DNA from: Opitutus sp.
Lineage (GTDB): Bacteria; Verrucomicrobiota; Verrucomicrobiia; Opitutales; Opitutaceae
DNA length: 64,000 bases
Direction of reading: 5' to 3'
Assembly (NCBI GenBank): GCA_024707325.1
Contig: JANPZY010000001.1
Location: 806,001 to 870,000, forward strand
Positions 52,863 to 61,181 of the stretch are shown here, one piece after another. The notes below the pieces were generated by a model that searched no databases, was not told the DNA's origin, and was given only the letters and a program-made list of their open reading frames with translations. The position numbers were made by a program, and so were the translations under genes. The stretch's first letter is position 1. Each line of letters starts with the position of its first letter.

Positions 52863-53270
52863 ATGCGTTTTCGCCCTGAGCAGCACCTCCGCCGCCAGAG
52901 CGATTTTCGCGTGGTCCGTGAACACGGCCGCCGCCTCGTGTGCGGCGCGTTCACGTTGTGGTGCCGTCCGCGCGATGCCGCGGATCCGGTCGAGCCCGTG
53001 TCGGGCTCGATTCGCACCGAGGTCGGGCTCGCACCGGGCCCGGATACGCGCCGGGTCGGTGTCGTCGCTTCTGCCGCCGCCGTCGGCAATGCCGTGCAGC
53101 GCAATCGCGCCAAGCGGCGGCTGCGGGCGATTTTCCGCTCGCATCAGGAGCTCGTGCCGCCCGGTTTCGACCTGATTCTCTCCGCGCGCAGTGCGTTGAA
53201 CCGCACCGCCTACGCCGAGCTCGAACGTCGCTTCGTCGACGCCTGCCAACAACTCTCCCGCACCCGCTAA
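52863..53270 (+). CDS. rnpA: ribonuclease P protein component
   Basis: A 135-aa protein. The start at 52863 gives [24 protein letters not shown], and [30 protein letters not shown] is the RNR signature. Between LWCRPRD and RRVGVV there are about 30 extra residues (from [10 protein letters not shown] to APGPDT) where other RnpA proteins have a short loop. These are encoded by six in-frame 11-bp repeat units (52990-53055). RnpA helps the RNase P RNA bind precursor tRNA. The insertion falls at a surface turn between strands, so the core should still fold. Confidence 0.95.
   Translation: MRFRPEQHLRRQSDFRVVREHGRRLVCGAFTLWCRPRDAADPVEPVSGSIRTEVGLAPGPDTRRVGVVASAAAVGNAVQRNRAKRRLRAIFRSHQELVPPGFDLILSARSALNRTAYAELERRFVDACQQLSRTR
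52990..53055. repeat. six 11-bp repeat units inside rnpA
   Basis: TCGAGCCCGTG, TCGGGCTCGAT, TCGCACCGAGG and three more 11-mers follow without a gap. The total is 66 bp, or 22 codons in frame, encoding the extra loop of RnpA. Units resemble the intergenic arrays at 32266 and 56339, though less closely. Confidence 0.7.
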
Positions 53271-53275
53271 ACCGC

Positions 53276-53620
53276 ATGCCCGTGATCGCGACCAGACGTA
53301 TCGCCGCGTTCGTGTGGCAACTGCCCGCGCGGGTGCTGCTCGGTCTGGTTTGGGTTTATCAGAAAGCTCTTTCGCCCGCGGTGCCGGTGATTCTCGGCCC
53401 GTCGTTTGGTTGCCGTTTCGCGCCGTCGTGTTCGCACTATGCGGCCGGCGCGCTCCGCGAACACGGCGCGGTGGTCGGCTCCTGGCTCGCGCTCGTGCGC
53501 CTGCTGAAGTGCAACCCGCTGCACGCCGGCGGTCTCGATCCGGTGCCGCCACGTCGCACCCGCTCTTCTTTCACCTGTTCACGCGTCTCTCGCACTGCGC
53601 CTGCTTCGGCGCGCGCGTAA
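53276..53620 (+). CDS. yidD: membrane protein insertion efficiency factor YidD
   Basis: A 114-aa protein with an amphipathic membrane-associated start and the family core [40 protein letters not shown], then [17 protein letters not shown]. The C-terminal 25 residues are variable. It starts 5 bp after rnpA and precedes yidC. Role: aids YidC-dependent insertion of inner-membrane proteins. Confidence 0.95.
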   Translation: MPVIATRRIAAFVWQLPARVLLGLVWVYQKALSPAVPVILGPSFGCRFAPSCSHYAAGALREHGAVVGSWLALVRLLKCNPLHAGGLDPVPPRRTRSSFTCSRVSRTAPASARA

Positions 53621-53654
53621 GCGCATCGCTCCCGTTTCCCTCCCCTCACTTTTC

Positions 53655-55464
53655 ATGGACAAAAAGAACACCGCCATCGGCATCTTTTTCATCATCGCCG
53701 CGCTCCTCAGCATGTGGTTCGGCAGCCGCCTGGCGCCTTCGCAGCCGAATGCGCCCGCCACTCCGGCGACCGCCCCCGGTTCCACGACGCTGCCGGAATC
53801 GGCCCAGCCCGTGGGCGTGACGCCCGCGCAGGTGCCGTCGTCCGCCTTCGCGGCGGTCTCGTCCGACGCGGCCGAGGCGAAGATCGTCACGCTCGAAAAC
53901 GAATTCGTCGCGGTGAACTTCACCAACTTCGGCGGCGCCATCCGCGATATCGCGCTCAAAAAGTATCCGGCGGAAAAAGGCCGCACGGAGCCGTTCGTCT
54001 TCAACGCGCTGCACGCCGATCCGATGCTCGCGTTCGTCGATCTGCCGGGCCTCGATCGCAACACGCCGTTCGAGCTCGTCTCTTCGACCGCCAACCAGGT
54101 CGTTTTCCGTGCTGTCTTCGACGGGCGCATCGAAGTCACGCGCCGCTACACGCTCTTCCGCAGTGGCGAAGCCAACCAGGACCCGTATCGCCTGCGTCAC
54201 GAGACGACGTTCCGCAATCTCGCCGACCAGTCGCTCGCGATGCCGCGCGTGGCGCTGAGCCTCGGCACCGCCGCTCCGACCAACGCCAGCGATCTCGGCC
54301 TCAAACTCACCACCGGCTACTCCAACGGCAGCGACCAGAAGTTCCACGCCCGCAGCGAACTCGAGGCGAGCAACGGCTTCCTCGGCTTCATCGGTGGACA
54401 CGACGCACGTCCGTCGCTCACGAGCGGCGGCCCGGTTGTGTGGGCCACGGTGGGCAACCAGTTTTTCTCCACGATCCTCACGCCCGATGAGCCCGCTGCC
54501 GGCACGATCACGCGCCGCGTGAAGCTCTTCCCCCTCGCTGCCCGACACCGACCACAACGCCTACGGTATCGCGGGCGCCGCGCAGTTCGACCTCACCGCG
54601 CTTCCCGCCGGCGGCGAGACGACCATCGGCGCCAACTTCTACGTCGGCCCGAAGGAATACAGCCGCCTGTCCAACGGCGACATCTTCCAGGCCAACGAAG
54701 ACCGCGTGATGCAGTTCGGCTTCTTCAAGTGGTTCAGCCAGCTCCTGCTCACGATCATGTCCGCCGTGCACGGTTGGTTCCCGAACGCCACGTGGGCGTG
54801 GGGCTGGGCCATCGTGATCACGACGCTCTTCCTCAAGATCGTCTTCGTGCCCTTCACGCTCGCCGCGTCGAAGTCCGCCAAGCGCATGGCCAAGATCCAG
54901 CCGGAGATGCAGGCCATCCGGGAAAAGTTCAAAGACAACCCGCAGAAGCTCCAGCAGGCCACGATGGAGCTCTTCAAGAAGCACAAGGTGAACCCGCTCG
55001 GCGGCTGCCTCCCGGTGCTCATCACCATTCCGTTCTTCATCGGTTTCTTCTCGATGCTGCAAAGCACCGCTGAGCTGCGCTTCCAGCCGTTCCTGTGGGC
55101 GACTGATCTCTCCGCGCCCGACACGATCGCGCACATCTGGGGCCTGCCGATCAACATCCTCCCGCTGCTCATGGGCGCGACGATGGTCATCCAGATGCGC
55201 CTCACGCCGTCGCCCTCCGTCGACAACGCGCAGATGAAGATGATGAAGTTCATGCCCTACGTCTTCACCCTCTTCTGCTACAACTTCTCCTGCGCGCTCG
55301 CGCTCTACTCGACCGTCAACGGTCTCTTCACCATCGGCCAGCAACTCATCATCAATCGCATGAAGGATGAGCCCGGCCCGCAGGGCGCCGGCACCGCCGC
55401 CGCTGCGACCGCTGGTGCGTTTGCCCGCCCGATGAAGAACGTGACGCCGAAGAAGAAAAAGTAA
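53655..55464 (+). CDS. yidC: membrane protein insertase YidC, frameshifted in this sequence
   Basis: About 602 aa when read across one frameshift. N-terminal membrane anchor IGIFFIIAALLSMWFGS, then the large periplasmic beta-supersandwich (about 60-370), and the 60KD_IMP insertase core (FFKWFSQLLLTIMSAVHGWF, PEMQAIREKFKDNPQKLQQA, GGCLPVLITIPFFIGFFSML). The frame breaks at a run of five C (54530-54534). With four it continues FPSLPDTDHNAYGIAGAAQF. YidC is essential, so a frameshift in the living cell is implausible. It inserts and folds inner-membrane proteins with or without SecYEG. Confidence 0.95.
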
Positions 55465-55471
55465 CTTCGCG

Positions 55472-55493
55472 GGCGGGATCTCCCGATCCCGCC
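55472..55493 (+). terminator. hairpin after yidC, possible terminator
   Basis: GGCGGGATC (55472-55480) pairs with GATCCCGCC (55485-55493), loop TCCC. It is followed by GTCTCCCC rather than a T tract, so the terminator call is tentative. Confidence 0.45.
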
Positions 55494-55547
55494 GTCTCCC
55501 CCACTCTCAGCTCTCAACCCTCAGCTCTCCCAGCACCTTGTTCGCCC

Positions 55548-56297
55548 ATGGCAGGCCATAACAAGTGGTCCAAAGTCAAACGCCTCAAAGCCGTCACCGA
55601 CGCGCGCAAAGGCAAAGTCTTCTCCCGCCTCTCGCGCGACATCACGCTCGCCGCCAAAGCCGGTGGCGGTGATCCCAACGGCAACGCCCGCCTGCGCACG
55701 CTGCTGCTGAAAGCGCGCGACGCCAACATGCCCGCCGACAACGTCGACCGCGCCATCAAGAAGGGCACGGGCGAACTCCCCGGCGTCGTGTTCGAGGAGA
55801 TCACCTACGAAGGCTACGGCCCCGGCGGCGTCGCGTTCGTCGTGAAAGTCACGACCGACAACAAGACCCGCGCCGCGCAGGAAGTCCGCTCCGCCTTCGC
55901 GCGCCACGGCGGCAATCTCGCCAGCACCGGCGCCGTCGCGTTTCAATTTCTCCACGCCGGCCAGTTCCTCGTCGCGAAAGAAACCGCCACCGAGGACAAG
56001 CTCATGGAAATCGCCCTCGAAGCCGGCGCCGACGACGTCATCGCCAGCGAACAAGGCTTCGAAATCCGCTGCGCGATCAATCTCTTCGACAAGGTCGCGC
56101 ACGCGCTCGAGCACGCCGGCATCAAAACGGAAAACGCGGAAATCGCCTACATCCCCACGACCACCGTGCCCGTGAACGACGTCGCCACCGCGCAAACGCT
56201 CACGAAACTTCACGACGTGCTCGAGGAGATGGACGACGTGCAACACGTCTTCTCCAACGAGGAACTCGACGAAGCGACGAGCGCCGCCGTGCAGTGA
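55548..56297 (+). CDS. yebC: YebC/PmpR family transcriptional or translational regulator
   Basis: 249 aa, the standard size. It starts with MAGHNKWSKVKRLKAVTDARKGKVFSRLSRDI, the near-universal YebC N-terminus, then GNARLRTLLLKARDANMPADNVDRAIKKGTG and YEGYGPGGVAFVVKVTTDNKTRA. The family was first described as DNA-binding regulators; more recent work links it to translation of proline-rich stretches. A short 11-bp repeat array follows. Confidence 0.96.
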   Translation: MAGHNKWSKVKRLKAVTDARKGKVFSRLSRDITLAAKAGGGDPNGNARLRTLLLKARDANMPADNVDRAIKKGTGELPGVVFEEITYEGYGPGGVAFVVKVTTDNKTRAAQEVRSAFARHGGNLASTGAVAFQFLHAGQFLVAKETATEDKLMEIALEAGADDVIASEQGFEIRCAINLFDKVAHALEHAGIKTENAEIAYIPTTTVPVNDVATAQTLTKLHDVLEEMDDVQHVFSNEELDEATSAAVQ

Positions 56298-56338
56298 GCG
56301 CCACGCGAAGCCTGAGTCGCCACGCCGCCCGTCCCGAG

Positions 56339-56470
56339 TCGAGCCAAGGTGCGTCCATGGTCGAGCCAAGGTCCGCACCACGTCGCGACAAGGTGCGCAC
56401 CGGGTCGGGACAAAGTGCGGCTCGAGTCGCGCCCGTGTTCGCATCGTGTCGCGCCTTTGAGCGCAACGAA
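56339..56470. repeat. 11-bp phased repeat array (12 units)
   Basis: Twelve consecutive 11-mers such as TCGAGCCAAGG (twice), TCGCGACAAGG and TGCGCACCGGG, alternating in the 22-bp pattern. It fills the gap between yebC and metX. Linker CAAGG/CCAAGG lies in the sense of yebC. Confidence 0.88.
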
Positions 56471-56553
56471 TCACGCCACGTGCTGGCATGAGCGGTGATG
56501 ACAAAGCGCACCCTTGAGTCGCGTTACTCGTCAGACGACGTTATCTCGCCTGC

Positions 56554-57738
56554 ATGACTGATGATACGACGGAAGTAGTCCGCCCCGATCTCCTCGCTCC
56601 CGGCGAGGTGGGCATCGTCGTGCCTCACGATTTCGTTTACGCGCAGCCGTTCACGTTCAAAAGCGGTCAGACGCTGCCCGGTTTCACGCTTCGCTACGAA
56701 ACTTACGGCACGCTCAACGGCACGCGCGACAACGTCGTCCTCATCTGCCACGCGCTGAGCGGCGACCATCACTGCGCTGGCGTGCACTCGCCCACCGATC
56801 GCAAACCGGGCTGGTGGAATAATCTCATCGGTCCGGGCAAGGCCGTGGACACGAATCACTTTTTCGTCGTCTGCGCCAACGTGCTCGGCGGCTGTCAGGG
56901 CTCGACCGGTCCGTCTTCGATCAACCCCGCGACCGAGCGGCCGTATGGCGTGTCGTTTCCGTTCGTCACCATCCTCGACATGGTGCGCGCGCAGAAGCTG
57001 TTGCTCGATCATCTCGGCGTGAGCGAGCTCCATGCGGTGATCGGCGGCTCGATGGGCGGCATGCAGGCGCTGCTGTTTGGCATCGAATATCCGCTGTTCG
57101 TGAAACGCGTGCTCGCGATGGCGACGACGTCGCGCGAAGGCGCGCAGGCGATCGCGTTCAACGAGGTCGGCCGCCAGGCGATCATGCAGGACCCCGGTTG
57201 GAATCGCGGCGATTATCCGCGCGGCGGCGGTCCGCGTGTAGGCCTGGCGATCGCGCGCATGATGGCGCACATCACGTATGTGTCGGACGCTTCGATGGAC
57301 CGCAAATTCGGCCGCCGAAAGCGCAACACCGCCAACGTCGAAGCCTACAGTTTCGACGTGCAGTTCGAGGTCGAGAGCTACCTGCGCCACCAAGGCCAGA
57401 GCTTCATCAATCGCTTCGACGCCAACTCGTATCTCTACATCACGCGCGCGCTCGATCACTTCGATCTCGCGCAGGCGTATGGCACGCTCGAAGCCGCGTT
57501 TGCCGGCGTGCAGGCCGAGACGCTCGTGGTCGGTTTCACGAGCGACTGGCTGTTTCCCCCGGAGCAAAACCGTGCGATCGCGCACGCGTTGCTGCGCGCG
57601 GGCAAACGCGCGAGCTACGCCGAACTCTCGACCGACCTCGGTCACGACTCCTTCCTGCTCGAATCGGAGGAGCTGTATCGCCTCGTGCGCAATTTCCTCG
57701 AAACGAAATCCAACCGCGTGGTGGATTTCTCGATCTGA
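56554..57738 (+). CDS. metX: homoserine O-acetyltransferase
   Basis: A 394-aa alpha/beta-hydrolase. Motifs: NVVLICHALSGDHHCAG (oxyanion region), GGCQGSTGPSSINP, GGSMGGMQAL (nucleophile Ser), VGFTSDWLFPPEQN (Asp) and DLGHDSFLLE (His). These are diagnostic of MetX rather than of lipases. It acetylates (or succinylates) homoserine in methionine synthesis. It is followed by metW on the same strand, a common pair. No SAM riboswitch was found upstream. Confidence 0.94.
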   Translation: MTDDTTEVVRPDLLAPGEVGIVVPHDFVYAQPFTFKSGQTLPGFTLRYETYGTLNGTRDNVVLICHALSGDHHCAGVHSPTDRKPGWWNNLIGPGKAVDTNHFFVVCANVLGGCQGSTGPSSINPATERPYGVSFPFVTILDMVRAQKLLLDHLGVSELHAVIGGSMGGMQALLFGIEYPLFVKRVLAMATTSREGAQAIAFNEVGRQAIMQDPGWNRGDYPRGGGPRVGLAIARMMAHITYVSDASMDRKFGRRKRNTANVEAYSFDVQFEVESYLRHQGQSFINRFDANSYLYITRALDHFDLAQAYGTLEAAFAGVQAETLVVGFTSDWLFPPEQNRAIAHALLRAGKRASYAELSTDLGHDSFLLESEELYRLVRNFLETKSNRVVDFSI

Positions 57739-57746
57739 GAGCGAAC

Positions 57747-57775
57747 CGCGAATGAACACGAATTCACGCGAATTG
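57747..57775. repeat. GCGAATGAACACGAATTCAC-type repeat
   Basis: The same short motif family as at 36018. It directly follows the metX stop and flanks inverted repeat copy 6 together with its complement at 57908. Confidence 0.45.
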
Positions 57776-57793
57776 TTTCCCTCCCTCCCTCGC

Positions 57794-57888
57794 TGTCATT
57801 CTGAGCGCAGCGAAGAATCCAGTGCGAGTTTTGCAGCTCAGGACCGAGGGAAGAGTCCAAGTGGATTCTTCGCTGCGCTCAGAATGAC
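57794..57888. repeat. dispersed inverted repeat, copy 6
   Basis: Both arms (57794-57821 and 57862-57888) are well preserved, with about 40 bp between. It lies inside the metX-metW gap. Confidence 0.8.
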
Positions 57889-57907
57889 TGGATCGTATGG
57901 TTCCGAA

Positions 57908-57937
57908 ATTCGCGTCCATTCGCGTCCATTCGCGGTT
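57908..57937. repeat. CATTCGCGTCCATTCGCGG-type repeat
   Basis: Three tandem ATTCGCG words, the complement of the GCGAATG motif at 57747. The pair encloses the inverted repeat so that the gap is symmetrical. The region is 18 bp ahead of metW. Confidence 0.45.
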
Positions 57938-57954
57938 TCAACGTCCGCTGCCCC

Positions 57955-58560
57955 ATGACCAAGCACGTCGAGAAACGAACGGTGGACATGCAGATCATCG
58001 GGGAGTGGGTGGAGCCCGGCGCCCGCGTGCTCGATCTCGGCTGCGGTCGCGGCGCGTTGCTCGAGTATCTCGTGCAGACGAAGCAAGTCTCCGCCGTCGG
58101 CGTGGACCTCGATTTCGAACGCATCGCCGCCTGCGTCGAACGCGGACTCTCCGCGTATCAAGGCGACATGATGCAGCTCATGCGCGAGTTTCCCGACGGA
58201 CATTTCGATCGCGTGATCTGCTCGCGCACCGTGCAGGAGCTCGGCGATCCGTCCGGCGTGATCCTCGAAGCGCTGCGCGTCGGCAAGGCGCTCACGGTGG
58301 GTTTCGTGAACCACGCTTTCTGGAAGAACCGCGTCGACACGCTCCTGCGCGGCCGAAAGGTGCGCAACGATGTCTACACGACCGAGTGGTTCGAGAGCCG
58401 CCCCGCGAATCCCGTGTCGATCGCGGACTTCGAGCATTTCTGCGAAGTGAGGGGCATCGAGGTCGTCCGCCGCGTCTGTCTCGGCGGCAACTGGCACACT
58501 CCGAGTCGCGTGCTGCCGAATCTATTCGCCGGTTACGCGCTCTACGATCTGCGCAAATAA
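57955..58560 (+). CDS. metW: methionine biosynthesis protein MetW
   Basis: A 201-aa class I SAM-methyltransferase-like protein. Motif I is RVLDLGCGRGALLEYLV, then GVDLDFERIAACVERGL, GDMMQLMREFPDGHFDRVICSRTVQEL and a C-terminal NLFAGYALYDLRK. It matches MetW, the usual companion of MetX, and is probably involved in converting homoserine to its acyl ester. The 216-bp gap from metX is filled by repeats, so co-transcription is likely but not certain. Confidence 0.93.
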   Translation: MTKHVEKRTVDMQIIGEWVEPGARVLDLGCGRGALLEYLVQTKQVSAVGVDLDFERIAACVERGLSAYQGDMMQLMREFPDGHFDRVICSRTVQELGDPSGVILEALRVGKALTVGFVNHAFWKNRVDTLLRGRKVRNDVYTTEWFESRPANPVSIADFEHFCEVRGIEVVRRVCLGGNWHTPSRVLPNLFAGYALYDLRK

Positions 58561-58796
58561 CGCGTGGTGCGGACGCCACTCGCTCGCAAAAAACGCGGAG
58601 CGTGCAGCGTCGCTTCAGAGGCGAATCACTCCTCCAAATAGCCGCGCATACCGGGGCGTTTGACCTCGCGATTCCGCGCGCCCGGCGGTGAGCTGCGGGT
58701 CCACACTCCCGGGGCTTCATCGCACCCGCATTTTCCATTCAGTCCGCTGCGCCCGACGGCGCGCGTCGTCTGCGAACCGAGGCCTCTTGCAACGAC

Positions 58797-59852
58797 ATGA
58801 AAACCATCCCACGCCTCCTCCTCGCGTTGGCCGCGGGCGCCACACTCGGCGCCTTCTCCGCCTCCGCCGAACCCATCGATCCGGCGCTGCTCGCCCAAGC
58901 GCACGCCTTCTTTAAGCCGATTCCCTACGGCGTGCCCGAATTGCAGGGCAACGCCGTGACGCCCGCCCGCAGCGAACTCGGCCGCATGCTGTTCTTCGAT
59001 CCGCGCCTCTCGCGCAGCGGCACGATCAGCTGCTACACCTGCCACAATCTCGCGATGGGCGGCGACGACAACCTGCCCACCTCGCTCGGCCACGGCTGGC
59101 AAAAAGGCCCGCGCAACGCGCCCACCGTTTACAACGCAGTGTTCAATGTTGCGCAGTTCTGGGACGGTCGCGCCGAGGATCTCAAGGCACAGGCCAAGGG
59201 CCCGATCCAAGCCGGCGTCGAGATGAACAATCTCCCCGACAATGTCGTCGCGATGCTCAAGAGCATCCCGGAATACACGCAGCGCTTCAAAGAAGCGTTC
59301 CCCGACGACACCGATCCGGTGAACTTCGACAACGTCGCAATGGCGATCGAAGCGTTCGAAGCCACGCTCATCACGCCCGACTCCCGCTTCGATCAATTGC
59401 TCAAGGGCGACAACAACGCGCTCAACGCGCAGGAGCTGCGCGGCCTGCAGACGTTCATCATGAAGGGCTGCATCGCGTGCCACAACGGCGTGAACCTCGG
59501 CGGTCAGGGTTACTTCCCGTTTGGCGTCGTGGCCGCGCCGGACAACAAGGTCCGCCCGCCCGGCGACCGCGGTCGCTTCTCGGTCACCAACACGTCGGCC
59601 GACGACTACGTGTTCCGCGCCGCTTCGCTGCGCAACGTCGGCCTCACCGCGCCGTATTTCCACTCCGGTCAGGTGTGGGATTTGCGCGAAGCCGTCGCCA
59701 TCATGGGCTCGAGCCAGCTCGGCGCCACGCTCACGGCGGAGGAAGTGGACGACATCGTGACGTTCCTCCTCACGCTCACGGGCAAAGCGCCCGCCGTGCA
59801 AGTGCCCATCCTCCCGGTGGAAACCGAAACCACGCCGCGCCCGGAGCTTTGA
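58797..59852 (+). CDS. di-heme cytochrome c peroxidase family protein
   Basis: A 351-aa periplasmic protein; signal peptide MKTIPRLLLALAAGATLGAFSASA. Two CxxCH heme motifs: CYTCH at about residue 79 and CIACH at about 224. Other hallmarks: ELGRMLFFDPRLSRSG, RNAPTVYNAVFNVAQFWDGR and YFHSGQVWDLREAVAIM. It reduces hydrogen peroxide using periplasmic electron donors. Its terminator is built from repeat units (59871-59913). Confidence 0.93.
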   Translation: MKTIPRLLLALAAGATLGAFSASAEPIDPALLAQAHAFFKPIPYGVPELQGNAVTPARSELGRMLFFDPRLSRSGTISCYTCHNLAMGGDDNLPTSLGHGWQKGPRNAPTVYNAVFNVAQFWDGRAEDLKAQAKGPIQAGVEMNNLPDNVVAMLKSIPEYTQRFKEAFPDDTDPVNFDNVAMAIEAFEATLITPDSRFDQLLKGDNNALNAQELRGLQTFIMKGCIACHNGVNLGGQGYFPFGVVAAPDNKVRPPGDRGRFSVTNTSADDYVFRAASLRNVGLTAPYFHSGQVWDLREAVAIMGSSQLGATLTAEEVDDIVTFLLTLTGKAPAVQVPILPVETETTPRPEL

Positions 59853-59870
59853 TTCATTGATTTCTGTTCC

Positions 59871-59913
59871 GCGCGAGTCGGGCCCGAGTGCGGTCCGGCT
59901 CGCGCTTTTTTTG
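59871..59913 (+). terminator. Rho-independent terminator of the peroxidase gene, formed by repeat units
   Basis: GCGCGAG-TCGG (59871-59881) pairs with CCGG-CTCGCGC and is followed by seven T (59907-59912 region). Two of the units (59878-59899) are 11-bp repeat units, so the repeat is part of a working-looking terminator. Confidence 0.75.
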
Positions 59914-60010
59914 TGTCCAGGGTCGAGCCTAAGTGCGGCTCGGGTCGTCCCTTGATGCGGACCGGGTCGTGCCAAGGTCCGCATCACATCACGCCAGAAT
60001 GCGGCGTGAT
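59878..60010. repeat. 11-bp phased repeat array, interrupted (10 units)
   Basis: Two units at 59878-59899 and eight at 59923-60010 (e.g. TGCGGACCGGG, TCGTGCCAAGG), separated by the terminator loop and T tract. Confidence 0.8.
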
Positions 60011-60384
60011 TTCCGCTCCGCATCGCTCGCGCGCGACCAGCGGAACTATTTGCGACAATCATCCGCGTAAATAAACGCGCGAAGTCGCAGGGGTTTGGAC
60101 GCCTCGACTTGAAAGGTAAATACGATCGCTCATTTTGTCCTCATGTCCCGCCCGTCGCAGCGCGGCTCGTGAGACATGCCGGTCAGGAGGTCGACGTCCA
60201 CACCCGTCACTACCCGCTCCCGACGGTTCTTTTCTCCCGGTGCTCGCTCCCCTCGACGCCGGGATTCTTAGCAGCGGTCCGAAGAGTTATCAGCTTTCGC
60301 TCGGACCACTTTGCCCGGCCGCCGTCGGCGACCACCGGGACATTCGGTCTGTCACTCCCCTGGAACCCCCAACTCTGCGGCAAC
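60011..60384. other. intergenic region without recognised gene
   Basis: About 370 bp between the peroxidase repeats and the YgaP-like gene. Frames are open in several phases, but none resembles a known protein or has gene-like composition. No known riboswitch or small RNA was recognised. It includes AAATAAACG near 60070, slightly AT-rich, where a promoter could lie. Confidence 0.3.
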
Positions 60385-60576
60385 ATGAAACACAATGTTG
60401 GCTCGGCTGACTGCACCCTGCGCGTGGTCCTCGGACTCGCTATTCTTCTCGGCGGTATTTCGGTTCAATCCTGGTGGGGCTTGGTAGGGCTTCTGCCGCT
60501 GATCAGCGGATTGGTGCGCTACTGCCCGGTGTATCCACTGTTTGGATTCAACACCGTCGACCCGCGCGAAGAGTAG
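60385..60576 (+). CDS. YgaP-like (DUF2892) small membrane protein
   Basis: A 63-aa protein starting at 60385 (MKHNVGSADCTLRVVLGLAI). Two hydrophobic segments (VVLGLAILLGGISVQ and WWGLVGLLPLISGLVRYCPVYPLFG) end with the family-typical RYCPVY.LFG. In E. coli this domain is fused to a rhodanese in YgaP; here a separate rhodanese gene follows after 105 bp. Likely a partner in sulfur handling at the membrane. Confidence 0.88.
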   Translation: MKHNVGSADCTLRVVLGLAILLGGISVQSWWGLVGLLPLISGLVRYCPVYPLFGFNTVDPREE

Positions 60577-60681
60577 CGTTTCACGCGCGGACCATTCCGC
60601 ACAAGACGACCTCTGCTGCGGGGCCGCCGGTGTGCGCTCGCATTTCCGTGCGGGGAGGATACGGTGTCGCCTCTTTCCCGC

Positions 60682-61080
60682 ATGAACACACCGCGCCCTC
60701 TCTTCTGGCTGTCCGGTCTTTGCTCCACTGTCTCGGCCGTCGTCGCTGCCGAGGTGCCTCGCGTTGCGCCCGAGGAGGCCGCCCGGCGCGTCGCCGCCGG
60801 TGAGGCGATCCTCATCGACGTGCGCGAGCCCGACGAGTGGGCCGAGACGGGCGTCGCCGCGCCCGCAGAGCTGTTGCCGATGAGTGATTTCAACGGCGAG
60901 GGCGTGCAGTGGGCGCCATTTCTCAAGGCGCACGAGGGCAAACCGCTCATCCTGTATTGCCGCTCCGGAAATCGCTCCGGCAAAGTCGCCGCCGCACTGA
61001 AAGCCAAGGGCATCGACGCCTCCAACGGCGGCTCGCTCGCCGAATGGCAGGCGGCCGGACTGCCGGTGCGGAAACCGTAA
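60682..61080 (+). CDS. rhodanese-like protein, exported
   Basis: A 132-aa single-domain rhodanese. The start at 60682 (MNTPRPLFWLSGLCSTVSAVVAA) gives a signal peptide; a GTG at 60664 is in frame. Active-site loop LYCRSGNRSGK with the catalytic Cys, preceded by AILIDVREPDEWAETG and followed by GGSLAEWQAAGLPV. It transfers sulfane sulfur in the periplasm or envelope. Together with the YgaP-like gene upstream it forms a split YgaP. Confidence 0.92.
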   Translation: MNTPRPLFWLSGLCSTVSAVVAAEVPRVAPEEAARRVAAGEAILIDVREPDEWAETGVAAPAELLPMSDFNGEGVQWAPFLKAHEGKPLILYCRSGNRSGKVAAALKAKGIDASNGGSLAEWQAAGLPVRKP

Positions 61081-61115
61081 CGGGAGCGCCGCCCACGCAG
61101 GCGGCGTATCGGGCG

Positions 61116-61132
61116 GACATTACAAAAATGTC
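61116..61132. promoter_or_regulatory. inverted repeat upstream of the HtrA gene
   Basis: GACATT (61116-61121) and AATGTC (61127-61132) are perfect inverted copies around ACAAA, 50 bp before the HtrA start. A candidate operator, for example for a stress-response regulator; not matched to a known box. Confidence 0.4.
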
Positions 61133-61181
61133 ATGCGGGTGAAAGGATCCCGCAACGTGACGGCCGTATCTTGTCGCCGTC

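Noticed and set aside
56298-56553. SAM or other riboswitch upstream of metX
   Set aside because: The gap is the 11-bp repeat array; no riboswitch core was recognised.
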